DNA from: Streptomyces sp. TSRI0281
Lineage (GTDB): Bacteria > Actinomycetota > Actinomycetes > Streptomycetales > Streptomycetaceae
Direction of reading: 5' to 3'
Assembly: GCF_001905125.1 (NCBI RefSeq)
Contig: NZ_LWLE01000036.1
Location: 361,341-425,340, forward strand
Length of the DNA: 64,000 nucleotides
Positions 26,925 to 34,900 of this stretch are shown here, one piece after another. Each line of letters begins with the position of its first letter. Within the stretch, counting starts at the first letter, position 1. A model generated the notes under the pieces. It saw only the letters and a list, made by a program, of their open reading frames with translations, did not search any database and had not been told where the DNA came from. A program made the translations under genes and the position numbers.

Positions 26925-27035
26925 CAGGGCCGCCCGTTACGCACTACGCACTCATGTGACAGGGCTGCCCGCTACCGCCTTCACGTGACAGCGCCACACG
27001 CTACGCCCCCACGCGACAGGCCCGCCCGCCCGTCA
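26915..27035. repeat. Degenerate ~32-bp repeat, four copies
   Basis: Four imperfect copies built on TCACGTGACAGGGCCGCCCG and GCTACGCCCC fill the gap between the convergent MFS and lysA genes and reach into the last MFS codons. They could form terminator structures for both genes. Confidence 0.7.
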
Positions 27036-27036
27036 G

Positions 27037-28479
27037 CTACGCCCCCACGTCGCGTCGTTGCATGTCGTCCAGCGACTCCCGGCGCACCAGCAGCCGCGCC
27101 GTCCCGTCGTCGACGGAGACGACGGGCGGTCTGCCGATCAGGTTGTAGCCGGACGCCATCGACAGGTGGTACGCCCCGGCGGCCGGCACCGCCAGCAGGT
27201 CCCCGGGCCGTACGTCACCGGGCAGTTCGACGCCGTCGGCCAGTACGTCACCCGCCTCGCAGTGCCGTCCCACGACGGTCACCACCCGGTCCGGGGCGGT
27301 GGCGGCGCGGCCGACGAGGCGGGGCGCGTACCGCACCCCGTACAGCGCGGGCCGCGGGTTGTCGCTCATCCCGCCGTCGACGGCGACGAAGGTGCGCGCG
27401 CCGGTCCGCTTGACCGTGAGGACGCGGTAGACGGCCACCCCGGCGGGCCCGATCAGCGCCCGCCCCGGTTCGACGGTCAGCCGCGGGACGGGAAGCCCCG
27501 CCCGCGTACAGCCGTCGTGGAGTTCGGCACGGACCCGGGCCGCGAGGGCGGGGACGTCGAGGACCGGTTCGCCCGGCCGGTAGGCGATGCCGTGGCCGCC
27601 GCCGATGTCGAGCTGGGGCAGGGCGATGCCGTGCTGTTCGCGGACGCGGGCGAGCAGCCCCACCATGCGGCGTACGGCGGCGACGTACGGCTTCACGGCG
27701 GTGATCTGCGACCCGATGTGGCAGTGCAGACCGACGAGTTCGAGGCGTGGCTGGCCGAGTACCCGGTCGATGGCGTGCTGTGCGGAACCGTCGGTGAGGG
27801 ACAGCCCGAACTTCTGGTCGTCGGTGCCGGTACGGACGGCCGCGTGCCCGCCCGCCGAGATCCCCGGCACCACCCGCACCATGATGGGCTGCCGGCTGCC
27901 CTGCGGCACGAGGGCCGCCAGCCGGGCGATCTCCGAGGTGCTGTCGACGACGATCCGGCCGACACCGAGCCGTACGGCGGTCCGCAGGTCCTCCGGGCTC
28001 TTCGCGTTGCCGTGCAGGACGATCCGCTCGGCGGGGAAGCCCGCTCCTACGGCGAGCAGCAGCTCACCGGCGGAGCAGACGTCGAGCCCCAGCCCTTCCT
28101 CGCGGACCCAGCGGACGACGGCCCGGCACAGGAACGCCTTGGCGGCGTAGACGACATCGGCCTCGGCCGGGGGAAACGCGGCGCGGTAGGTGCGACAGCG
28201 TCGGCGCACCTCTCCCTCGTCGAGTACGTAGAGCGGCGTCCCGAACCGGTCGGCGGCCTCGGTGAGCGACACCCCGCCGACGGCGACATCCCCCTCGGGG
28301 CCGGGTTGTGCGGAGGCGGGCCAGAGGCCGGAAAGGGAGTCGTCGGCAGCGCCGCCGGACAGGACCTCGGCGGGAACACCGGGCAGGACCCCGGCCGGGG
28401 CGCCGGGCAGGAACGTCGCAGGGGCGCCCGGGACAGCGTCGGCCGGGGCGGAGGTGCGGACAACAGGCGTGGTGGTCAT
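27037..28479 (-). CDS. lysA: Diaminopimelate decarboxylase (paralogue)
   Basis: 480 residues. A Pro/Ala-rich N-terminal extension (about 1-70) precedes the alanine-racemase-like PLP barrel. The Schiff-base lysine is in VVYAAKAFLC (near 112), the PLP-phosphate-binding and substrate regions include GLHCHIGSQ and IGGGHGIAY, and the C-terminal beta domain has the catalytic cysteine motif GRHCEAGDVL. It decarboxylates meso-DAP to L-lysine. Streptomyces usually carries a second lysA within the thrA/hom region, so this is probably a paralogue and may act on a related amino acid. It is the second gene of a pair with the SseB-like gene, 12 nt upstream. Confidence 0.9.
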   Translation of the reverse strand: MTTTPVVRTSAPADAVPGAPATFLPGAPAGVLPGVPAEVLSGGAADDSLSGLWPASAQPGPEGDVAVGGVSLTEAADRFGTPLYVLDEGEVRRRCRTYRAAFPPAEADVVYAAKAFLCRAVVRWVREEGLGLDVCSAGELLLAVGAGFPAERIVLHGNAKSPEDLRTAVRLGVGRIVVDSTSEIARLAALVPQGSRQPIMVRVVPGISAGGHAAVRTGTDDQKFGLSLTDGSAQHAIDRVLGQPRLELVGLHCHIGSQITAVKPYVAAVRRMVGLLARVREQHGIALPQLDIGGGHGIAYRPGEPVLDVPALAARVRAELHDGCTRAGLPVPRLTVEPGRALIGPAGVAVYRVLTVKRTGARTFVAVDGGMSDNPRPALYGVRYAPRLVGRAATAPDRVVTVVGRHCEAGDVLADGVELPGDVRPGDLLAVPAAGAYHLSMASGYNLIGRPPVVSVDDGTARLLVRRESLDDMQRRDVGA

Positions 28480-28491
28480 GGCGCGTGCCTC

Positions 28492-28848
28492 TCAGCAGCC
28501 GTGGCGGACGAGAGCGGCCTGTTCGGACACCGGTGTCCGGGGGCCGACACAGGGCGGCCAGGTCGCGGCCCGGGGCGCGGAGAGCTGCGGATCGACGGTG
28601 AGGGCGCTGACCCCCAGCGGTGCCGCGAGCGCGCGCAGAGCCGGTTCGGAGAGCAGGATCCACGGCTGCCCGGCGCCCAGGGTGGCCACGAGCTGCGATA
28701 CGGAGGTGAAGGCGACGGCCGTGCGGTCGCCGAGGGGGGTACGGAAGAACCGTGCCGTGAAGGAGGGCGAACAGCGGGGGAGGCCCGGCCGGACGGGGAC
28801 GAAGAGAGGTCCGGCCGGGACGAGTTCGAGAGGGTCGGGGTCCGACAT
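28492..28848 (-). CDS. SseB-like (SAV_915-type) small protein
   Basis: 118 residues from ATG 28848, 6 nt after AGGAGG. The LFVPVRPGLPRCSPSFTARF and TPLGDRTAVAFTSVSQLVAT segments followed by WILLSEPALRALAAPLGV match the SseB N-terminal-like/SAV_915 family of small actinobacterial proteins, a family without a known activity. It is the first gene of an operon with lysA and lies below a set of phased TGACGC repeats. Function unknown; linkage to amino-acid metabolism is inferred from position. Confidence 0.7.
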   Translation of the reverse strand: MSDPDPLELVPAGPLFVPVRPGLPRCSPSFTARFFRTPLGDRTAVAFTSVSQLVATLGAGQPWILLSEPALRALAAPLGVSALTVDPQLSAPRAATWPPCVGPRTPVSEQAALVRHGC

Positions 28849-28935
28849 GGTGTTCCTCCTGGCGTTTGCGGGCCGCTGCTGTCGCGGCCCGTCTGCCGAA
28901 GCTATGCCCAGCGGGGAGGGGGCCGGATACGGCCT

Positions 28936-28984
28936 TGACGCGCACTTGACGCAAAACCCCGCCCCAGTGACGCGATGCTGACGC
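28936..28984 (-). promoter_or_regulatory. Four phased TGACGC repeats upstream of SseB-like/lysA
   Basis: TGACGC occurs at 28936, 28947, 28968 and 28979 (plus-strand coordinates), so spacings are 11, 21 and 11 bp and all copies lie on one face of the helix. The inner pair extends to CTTGACGC. They sit upstream of a possible -10 (TAGCTT, minus strand, 28904-28899). Direct repeats with 11-bp pitch are typical of OmpR/SARP/PhoP-type activators. The rest of the 342-nt gap holds the terB terminator and no gene. Confidence 0.6.
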
Positions 28985-29120
28985 GCGTACGGGGGCGGGG
29001 TGCGGGCGCGCGGCGCGAGCCGGGCCGGATATGCGGGCGGTGCGAGCCGTGCGGGTTGTGCGGGGGAGGAGGGTGGCCGGGGGTGTGAAGGGGGGTGACA
29101 CACCCCCGGCCGTGCCGGGC

Positions 29121-29145
29121 GCGGACCGGTGGTCAGCCGGTCCGC
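29121..29145 (-). terminator. Terminator after terB-like gene
   Basis: GCGGACCGG (29121-29129) pairs with CCGGTCCGC (29137-29145) around a 7-nt loop, 45 nt beyond the terB-like stop on the minus strand. Confidence 0.75.
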
Positions 29146-29190
29146 GGTCTTCCGGCAGTACGGGGGTCCTCCGCCCGCACGGAGGAGTGC

Positions 29191-29646
29191 CTACAGGTCG
29201 AACTCGTGCGGCGGGAGGTCGAGCGCGAAGCACGCCTCCCGCACGACGGCCTGCTCCGACTTGTCGAAGTCGCCGTCGGCGCCGCCGATGATGATGCCGA
29301 TCTGGATCACGGCACGCGCCTCGGCGGGCTTCTTCTTCGCCTTGGCGATCTCCTGGAGCACGCTGACCTTGCCGAACGCGAAGTCGGCGGTCAGCTTGTT
29401 CACGTAGTCGTTGAAGCGGCGCTGCAGGTCGTCCGCGGGGAAGTTCTGCAGGACGTCGTTGCTCGCGATCAGCGACGCGACGCGCTGCCGCTCGGACGGG
29501 TCGATGGAACCGTCGGCGGCGGAGACCAGGGCGCACATGGCCATGCTGGCATCACGGAACGCCCCGCTCTTCAGGTCGTTCTTCTTCGCCTCGAGCTGCG
29601 TCTGCATCGTCGACGCGGATTCCTTGATCCGATCCCACAGGGCCAT
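29191..29646 (-). CDS. TerB-family tellurite-resistance/stress protein
   Basis: 151 residues, all-helical. ALVSAADGSIDPSERQRVAS and IGGADGDFDKSEQAVVREAC are the two acidic D-G-x-(I/F)-D motifs of TerB, which bind divalent metal at the inner membrane surface. It begins MALWDRIKESASTMQTQLEA, the usual start for Streptomyces TerB paralogues. Tellurite resistance is the name of the family rather than a demonstrated role; a general stress role is likely. It stands alone, with no other ter genes adjacent; a dyad lies 69 nt upstream. Confidence 0.93.
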   Translation of the reverse strand: MALWDRIKESASTMQTQLEAKKNDLKSGAFRDASMAMCALVSAADGSIDPSERQRVASLIASNDVLQNFPADDLQRRFNDYVNKLTADFAFGKVSVLQEIAKAKKKPAEARAVIQIGIIIGGADGDFDKSEQAVVREACFALDLPPHEFDL

Positions 29647-29714
29647 GACATCTCCATACGTTGCGTTGCGTTGCGGGGCTGTGCATTGCTGTGCATGCCG
29701 GAACCAAGGGAAAC

Positions 29715-29730
29715 TCTACAGTTGTGTAGA
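29715..29730. promoter_or_regulatory. Palindromic operator between terB and marR-type genes
   Basis: TCTACAGTTGTGTAGA is a perfect 6-bp inverted repeat with a 4-bp centre. It lies in the 185-nt divergent gap, 69 nt before terB and 102 nt before the MarR gene. It is a plausible target for the adjacent MarR regulator, although TACA/TGTA arms also fit BlaI/CopY-type repressors. Confidence 0.6.
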
Positions 29731-29831
29731 AGCAGGCGGGCGAGGTGCCCCCCGTGCCCGGAATCGGGCGTTCATGGAATCGGGCGTTACGGGACGATCG
29801 CCATCCCGAAGGCGGCGGGGTAGAAAGAGGC

Positions 29832-30383
29832 ATGGCCGATCACCGAGAGGCGGGCGGGAGCGATCGCGGCGCTCCCGATGCCGCGCATACGCCGCACGGC
29901 GATGTGGAAGCGGTGACCCGGGCGGTGCTGACCGCGTCGCGGTTGCTCGTCGCCGTCGCCGCGCGCTCGCTCGCGGAGGTGGAGGAGCGGGTGACGCTGC
30001 CCCAGTTCCGTCTGCTGGTGGTGCTCTCCACCCACGGCGACGCCAAGCTCGTGGCGCTGGCCGAGCGGCTCGGCGTGAACCCGTCCACCGCGATGCGGAT
30101 GCTGGACCGGCTGATCACCGCGGGTCTCGCGGAGCGCCGGGCCAACCCGGCCGACCGGCGCGAGACCGTGCTGAGCGTGACCCCGGCGGGAGACCGGCTG
30201 GTCGCGGACGTGACGGCGGGCCGCCGCCGGGAGATCGGCGCGATCGTCGAACGGCTCGCCCCCGCGCAGCGCACGGCCCTGGTCGACGCGCTGACGGCGT
30301 TCACCGAAGCGGGCGGAGAGGCGAGCGGCGGGGCGGCCGTGCCGACGGACGGCACGGACGCGTACCCGCTGGGCTGGACGTAG
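29832..30383 (+). CDS. MarR-family transcriptional regulator
   Basis: 183 residues from ATG 29832 with AAGAGG upstream. The winged helix (about residues 58-125) shows LPQFRLLVVLSTHGDAKLVA, recognition helix GVNPSTAMRMLDRLITAGLA and wing NPADRRETVLSVTPAGDR, all typical of MarR. It is divergent from terB and may bind the dyad at 29715-29730. Ligand unknown; phenolic or oxidative signals are usual for the family. Confidence 0.92.
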   Translation: MADHREAGGSDRGAPDAAHTPHGDVEAVTRAVLTASRLLVAVAARSLAEVEERVTLPQFRLLVVLSTHGDAKLVALAERLGVNPSTAMRMLDRLITAGLAERRANPADRRETVLSVTPAGDRLVADVTAGRRREIGAIVERLAPAQRTALVDALTAFTEAGGEASGGAAVPTDGTDAYPLGWT

Positions 30384-30482
30384 ACAGGACGCAGACACGT
30401 AGACACGTACCTGTTGGGTGACGGTCCGGCCGTGGCACCGCGCCGCTGGGGCCGGTCGTGGACGTCCGGCACGCCCCGGCCC

Positions 30483-31796
30483 CTAGTCGCGGGGGTCGCC
30501 CACGGGTTCGGGCGTGAGGTCGTCGTGCGAGGGCATCAGGGCCTTGGCTTCGGCTCCTGTGCCGGTTCCGGTTCCGGGTGCGACCGTGACCCCGGCCGTC
30601 CCGGCTTCGCCCGCGGTGCCGCCGGTCTTCCCTTCCGCACGCCCGCGCATGCCCTGGATCTTGGCCACGACGGGCTGGGTCCAGCGGGCGGTGAGCGGTC
30701 CGACGATGACGAGAATCAGGACGTACGCCGTGGCGATCGGCCCGATCCGCGGCTCGGTGGCCACGGCCAGGCCCGCGATGACGATGGAGAACTCGCCGCG
30801 CGCCACGAGCGTGCCGCCCGCCCGCCAGCGCCCGCGCGAACCGATCCCGGCCCGCCGTGCCGCGTACCAACCGGTGAAGATCTTGGTCAGGACGGTGACG
30901 ACGGCCAGCAGAGCGGCCGGGAGCAGCACGGGCGGGATCTCGGCGGGGTTCGTGGAGAGGCCGAAGAAGACGAAGAACACCGCGGCGAACAGGTCGCGCA
31001 GCGGCATCAGCAGCTTGCGCGCGCCTTCCGCGACCTCGCCCGAGAGCGCGATACCGACGAGGAACGCACCGACAGCGGCCGACACCTGCAACTGCTGGGC
31101 CACACCGGCCACCAGGACGGTGAGACCGAGGACGACGAGGAGCAGCATCTCCGGGTTGTCGGAGGACACCGCCCGGCTGATGAGCCGCCCGTGGCGCAGC
31201 GCCAGGTACAGCACGAAGCCGACCGTTCCGAGGGCGATCAGCAGGGCGATGCTGCCACCGGCGAGGCCGACCCCGGCCAGCATGGCGGTGAGCAGCGGCA
31301 GGTAGACGGCCATCGAGAGGTCCTCGATGACGAGGACGCCCAGGATGACGGGGGTCTCACGGTTGCCGAGCCGCCCCAGGTCGGTCATCACCTTGGCGAT
31401 CACGCCGGACGAGGAGATCCAGGTGACTCCGGCGAGCGCGACGGCCCCGACCGGTCCCCACCCGAGCAGCAGAGCGGCGATGGCACCGGGTGTCGCGTTG
31501 AGGAAGAAGTCGACGGCCCCGGACGGATACTGCGTCTTGAGGCTGGTGACGAGCTCGGAGGCGCTGTATTCGAGCCCCAGCAGGAGCAGCAGCAGGATGA
31601 CGCCGATCTCGGCGCCGACGGCGGTGAACTCCTCACTGGCGCCGAGCGGCAGCAGACCACCCTCACCGAAGGCCAGCCCGGCGAGCAGATAGAGCGGAAT
31701 CGGCGAGAGACCTATCCGGCCGGCGAACCGGCCGATGATCCCCAGCCCGAGAATGACGGAGCCCAGCTCCACCAGCAGTGCTGTGGTGTCGTGCAC
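30483..31796 (-). CDS. CPA2-type K+/H+ antiporter (KhtU/KefB-like)
   Basis: 437 residues from GTG 31796, with about 12 transmembrane helices ending near residue 395 and a Gly/Thr-rich tail. The conserved unwound-helix region TWISSSGVIAKVM and LVIEDLSMAVYLPL (ion-binding acidic residue in the ED pair) and the FFVFFGLSTNP segment belong to the CPA2/KefB-like antiporters. It exchanges K+ or Na+ for H+ across the cytoplasmic membrane. The gene for its regulatory RCK_C partner ends 2 nt upstream, matching the KhtT-KhtU arrangement of Bacillus. Confidence 0.9.
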   Translation of the reverse strand: MHDTTALLVELGSVILGLGIIGRFAGRIGLSPIPLYLLAGLAFGEGGLLPLGASEEFTAVGAEIGVILLLLLLGLEYSASELVTSLKTQYPSGAVDFFLNATPGAIAALLLGWGPVGAVALAGVTWISSSGVIAKVMTDLGRLGNRETPVILGVLVIEDLSMAVYLPLLTAMLAGVGLAGGSIALLIALGTVGFVLYLALRHGRLISRAVSSDNPEMLLLVVLGLTVLVAGVAQQLQVSAAVGAFLVGIALSGEVAEGARKLLMPLRDLFAAVFFVFFGLSTNPAEIPPVLLPAALLAVVTVLTKIFTGWYAARRAGIGSRGRWRAGGTLVARGEFSIVIAGLAVATEPRIGPIATAYVLILVIVGPLTARWTQPVVAKIQGMRGRAEGKTGGTAGEAGTAGVTVAPGTGTGTGAEAKALMPSHDDLTPEPVGDPRD

Positions 31797-31798
31797 GG

Positions 31799-32269
31799 TC
31801 AGCCCTCCGCAATGATCTCGGAGAGCGTGTCGACGCCCTCACGCGTACCGACGACGACGAGTGTGTCCCCGATGGCCAGGCGGAAGTCCGGTCCGGGCGA
31901 CGGGTGCGCGCTGTGCGTCCGCAGTACGGCGACGATGGACGCCCCGGTCCGGGTCCGCGCCCGGGTGTCGCCCAGCAACCGCCCGCCGTAGGGGGAGCGG
32001 GAGCCGAGCGGGATGTGTTCGGTGACGAGGTCGATGCCCTCGGTCCGTACGGCGTCGATGGGCGCGGGATCGATGAGGTGGGCGAGTGCGGTGGCTTCCG
32101 ATGTCGTCAGGGGGACCGACAGCCGGCATGAATCGGGGTCGTCCTGTTCGTAGAACCCGATGAACCGCCGTCCGTCGTGGTGGACGACGACGGAGATGTG
32201 CTGTCCCGAATCGGTCGTGAAGTCGTACTGAGCTCCGACTCCGGGCAGCGACGTGTGACGGGTTCCCAT
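31799..32269 (-). CDS. RCK_C (TrkA-C) regulatory subunit, KhtT-like
   Basis: 156 residues. An N-terminal half-domain (1-80; YDFTTDSGQHISVVVHHDGR) precedes a TrkA-C/RCK_C domain (about 85-155; GASIVAVLRTHSAHPSPGPD and LAIGDTLVVVGTREGVDTLS). KhtT-type subunits sit on the cytosolic side of the antiporter and gate it in response to pH and, in Bacillus, c-di-AMP. Its stop is 2 nt from the antiporter GTG, so the two are co-translated. Gating ligand here is not known. Confidence 0.88.
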   Translation of the reverse strand: MGTRHTSLPGVGAQYDFTTDSGQHISVVVHHDGRRFIGFYEQDDPDSCRLSVPLTTSEATALAHLIDPAPIDAVRTEGIDLVTEHIPLGSRSPYGGRLLGDTRARTRTGASIVAVLRTHSAHPSPGPDFRLAIGDTLVVVGTREGVDTLSEIIAEG

Positions 32270-32579
32270 GACTTCCTCCCGAGGCGTGCGGCTGTACGGC
32301 GGCGCACTTGATGATCTCTTTATCTGTTCATGACCCTATCTGGAGGGTTCCGCCGCCTTCGATCGAGACGGCCCGCCCTCTCGTGGCCCCTCATGGCGAT
32401 GAACGTGCCGCTTCGGCCGGATGAAGAAAATTTCCGGAGGTCGCGGAAGAGGGCGCGGAAAACGTCGCGGAAAAGGTCGCGGAAGAGGCCGCTGGAGTGG
32501 CCGCCGGGGGCGCGGGACGCACCCGTGCCCGGCGGTGATGCTCCACTGCCGGGCACGGGTACGGGGGACGGGGATCGGT
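32270..32579. other. Intergenic region with 12-bp repeats
   Basis: 310 nt between the KhtT-like gene and the flotillin gene, both on the minus strand. The KhtT promoter probably lies in the AT-richer stretch near 32310-32345. At 32437-32490 there are about four imperfect copies of GTCGCGGAAAAG. The flotillin terminator is listed separately. No gene is seen. Confidence 0.7.
32521..32560 (-). terminator. Flotillin gene terminator
   Basis: A perfect 13-bp stem, ACCCGTGCCCGGC (32521-32533) with GCCGGGCACGGGT (32548-32560), and a 14-nt loop lie 20 nt past the flotillin stop. Confidence 0.88.
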
Positions 32580-34046
32580 TCAGTCAGTGATCTCGATCTT
32601 GCCGTTGGCGGTGTTCGACGGCGCGGTGGCGGCCGTCTCCTCGCCCTGGGCGGGCACGTTCGCCGCGGCGGAACCGGGCGTGCGGCCCTTCAGGTTCTGG
32701 AGGAGGGCGGCGAAGTCGACACCGGTGGTGGAGTTGAGGAGCTCCATGCCCTGGGCCACGTTGTCGGTCACCGTCCGGGCCAGCTGGCTGGCGCCGTCCG
32801 TGGAGATCACGGTCAGCTTGTCGATGGCGCTCAGGGGCTCGGACGCCTTGGCGACGACCTGGGGCAGGACCTCGACCAGCATCTGGAGCACGGCCGCGTC
32901 GCCGTACTGCGCGAAGGCGTCGGCCTTCTTCTGCATGGCCTCGGCCTCTGCGGAGCCCTTGGCCGCGATGGCGGCGGCCTCCGCCTCACCCTCGATGCGC
33001 ACGGCGTCGGCGAGGGCCGAGCGGTGGAGCTTCTCGCCCTGGCCGGTCAGGCGGGAGCGCTCCGCGTCGGCCTCGGCCTCCTTGACCTGGGCGATGCGAC
33101 GGGCCTCCGCCTCCTGCTCCGCCCGGTAGCGGGCGGCGTCGGCGGGCTTGCGGACCTTGGTGTCGAGTTCGCGGTCGGTCAGAGCGGCCTGGCGCTCGGC
33201 GACCTTCTCCTGCTCCTGGAGGACTTCCTGCTGACGGGCGGCCTCGGCGAGCGGGCCGGCCGCGTTGGCCTTGGCGGCCGCCGCTTCCGTCTCGGCCTTG
33301 ATCTCGGCCTGCTTCAGGTAGAAGGTCCGCTCGGCGATGGCGATCTCCTCGGCCGCCTTCAGCCGGGCCTGCTCCGACGCTCGCCGTGCGATCGCCTCGG
33401 CGATGTCGGCCTCCTGCTTGGCACGGGCGGCCTCGGGGCGGCCGAGGTCCTCCAGGTAGGAGCCCTCGGTGGTGATGTCCTGGATCTGGAAGGCGTCCAG
33501 GATCAGGCCCTGGCCGGAGAGGCTGGCCTCGGCCTCCTCGGCGACCTGCCCGGCGAACGCGGCCCGGTCGCGGATGATGTCCTCGACCGACATCCGGCCG
33601 ACGATGGCGCGCAGCGCACCCGAGAGCACTTCCTGGGTGAAGCCGACGATGCCGTCCTGCTGCTGGAGGAAGCGCTGGGCGGCGGCCCGGATCGCGTCCT
33701 CGCTGCCGCCGACCTTGACGATCGCGACGCCTTCGAGGTTGGACTTCACGCCGCGCAGGGTGACGGCCCCGCGGACGGCGATCGGGATGTGGCGGCTGGA
33801 GAGGTCCAGGGTGAACTTCTGCTGCACGAACGGCACGACGAAGACGCCGCCGCCGACGACGACCTTCTGACCGCTGTTGTCGATGCTGGTGCGGCCGGTC
33901 ACCGGGTCGGTCGACTTCTTGCCGCGGCGGCCGGTGATGATGAACGCCTCGCTGGGCCCGGCGACCTTGTAGCGCGTGACGACAGCGAGGGCGAGGAGTA
34001 CGAGAAGTACGACGATGCCGATGACGGAGATCAGAACTGGACTCAT
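32580..34046 (-). CDS. Flotillin-like SPFH/band 7 protein
   Basis: 488 residues. One N-terminal membrane helix (about 4-24, VLISVIGIVVLLVLLALAVV) leads into an SPFH domain (about 28-210) with FVVPFVQQKFTLDLSSRHIP. A long coiled-coil flotillin domain follows (about 215-400), rich in EAEA/AEAE repeats. The C-terminal oligomerisation region ends in a polar tail. Flotillins scaffold functional membrane microdomains. The NfeD-like gene lies 219 nt upstream on the same strand, the conserved NfeD/STOMP pairing. Confidence 0.92.
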   Translation of the reverse strand: MSPVLISVIGIVVLLVLLALAVVTRYKVAGPSEAFIITGRRGKKSTDPVTGRTSIDNSGQKVVVGGGVFVVPFVQQKFTLDLSSRHIPIAVRGAVTLRGVKSNLEGVAIVKVGGSEDAIRAAAQRFLQQQDGIVGFTQEVLSGALRAIVGRMSVEDIIRDRAAFAGQVAEEAEASLSGQGLILDAFQIQDITTEGSYLEDLGRPEAARAKQEADIAEAIARRASEQARLKAAEEIAIAERTFYLKQAEIKAETEAAAAKANAAGPLAEAARQQEVLQEQEKVAERQAALTDRELDTKVRKPADAARYRAEQEAEARRIAQVKEAEADAERSRLTGQGEKLHRSALADAVRIEGEAEAAAIAAKGSAEAEAMQKKADAFAQYGDAAVLQMLVEVLPQVVAKASEPLSAIDKLTVISTDGASQLARTVTDNVAQGMELLNSTTGVDFAALLQNLKGRTPGSAAANVPAQGEETAATAPSNTANGKIEITD

Positions 34047-34167
34047 AAGAGGTGTCCCCCCTGCCTCCCGAAGTGGGGACGGCAGATCGTTTTCAGAACA
34101 AGTGCGAAACAGTGCGAAACGGTGCGGACAGTGGGCGGCCGGGTAGATCCGGTCGGTCCCGGCGGTC

Positions 34168-34215
34168 CGGGTGGGCCGTAGCGGTCGGGTGGGCCGTAGC
34201 GGTCCGGGCCGGCCC
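34168..34215. repeat. Short direct repeat between nfeD-like and flotillin genes
   Basis: GGTGGGCCGTAGCGGTC is present twice in succession with a third partial copy. It lies in the 219-nt gap between the two genes. No function is evident. Confidence 0.6.
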
Positions 34216-34265
34216 TCAGGTCGGCCGGAGTGCCCGGGTGGTCGGCCGGTTCCGGTCGGGCGTGG

Positions 34266-34775
34266 TCAGCGCTCGACCGGGCGTACCGCGACCGAGGTGG
34301 TGGACAGTGTCGCCTCCACCCAGATCTCGGCGCCGCGTTCGACGGGCGCCGTGCTCTTCGCCGCGTACTTCACGGTCTGACCCGCGAGCCGCAGCAGCAC
34401 CTCGCCGTACCCGTCGGCCGGAATGGACGTCACGACGGACCCCGAGGTGCCGACGAGATCCTCGCCGCGAGGCGTCGCCGTGGTCTGGTCCCGCATCAGG
34501 GCCCGGCTGAGCTTCCAGGTCAGCCAGGCGGCGACGATCCCGGCCAGGGCTCCGGCGGCCGTGGCCACGACCGTTCCGGCGCCGGTGGTGCCGAGCACGA
34601 TCGCGCCGCCGAAGCCGAGCATCGACATGAAGCCCGCGATCACCGGCAGCGAGAGGAGGCCGTCGAAGAGGCCGCCCAGTACGCCACCGAAGAGCCCTTC
34701 GAGGATTCCGTCGAAGATCAGGGAGAGGGCGAGAAGAGCGATTCCCGCAATGCCGAGACCCAGGAACAAGGTCAC
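34266..34775 (-). CDS. NfeD-like membrane protein, flotillin partner
   Basis: 169 residues from GTG 34775, preceded by GGGGGAG; the longer frame to 34850 runs into the Prx-end palindrome and is rejected. Three to four hydrophobic segments (about 3-85) are followed by a soluble beta-rich OB-like domain (about 100-169), with VGTSGSVVTSIPADGYGEVL typical of the NfeD C-terminal domain. NfeD proteins pair with flotillin/stomatin (as in yuaF-floT). It is probably the first gene of the pair. Confidence 0.82.
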   Translation of the reverse strand: MTLFLGLGIAGIALLALSLIFDGILEGLFGGVLGGLFDGLLSLPVIAGFMSMLGFGGAIVLGTTGAGTVVATAAGALAGIVAAWLTWKLSRALMRDQTTATPRGEDLVGTSGSVVTSIPADGYGEVLLRLAGQTVKYAAKSTAPVERGAEIWVEATLSTTSVAVRPVER

Positions 34776-34860
34776 GTGATCACTCCCCCGGCTTTCGATT
34801 CCCCCGACTGTTTTCCGTCGAACTGGCTGGATGATCCCATACACCACCACATCGGGACAC

Positions 34861-34900
34861 TGCCGGGATCCGGCAGTCTTTACGCCGCTTTGATGCCGGA
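34861..34900. promoter_or_regulatory. Conserved palindromic element upstream of nfeD-like gene (copy 2)
   Basis: TGCCGGGATCCGGCA (34861-34875) is followed by GTCTTTACG and TGATGCCGG with the same spacing as copy 1 at 23831. The right part overlaps the final codons of the peroxiredoxin gene. It lies 86 nt upstream of the NfeD-like start and could also end the peroxiredoxin transcript. Confidence 0.5.

Noticed and set aside
26985..27413. 142-residue Arg/Pro-rich plus-strand frame after the MFS gene
   Set aside because: It lies opposite the lysA C-terminus and has no RBS.
27058..28938. 626-residue plus-strand frame opposite lysA
   Set aside because: lysA has complete PLP and catalytic motifs in the other strand; the shadow has none.
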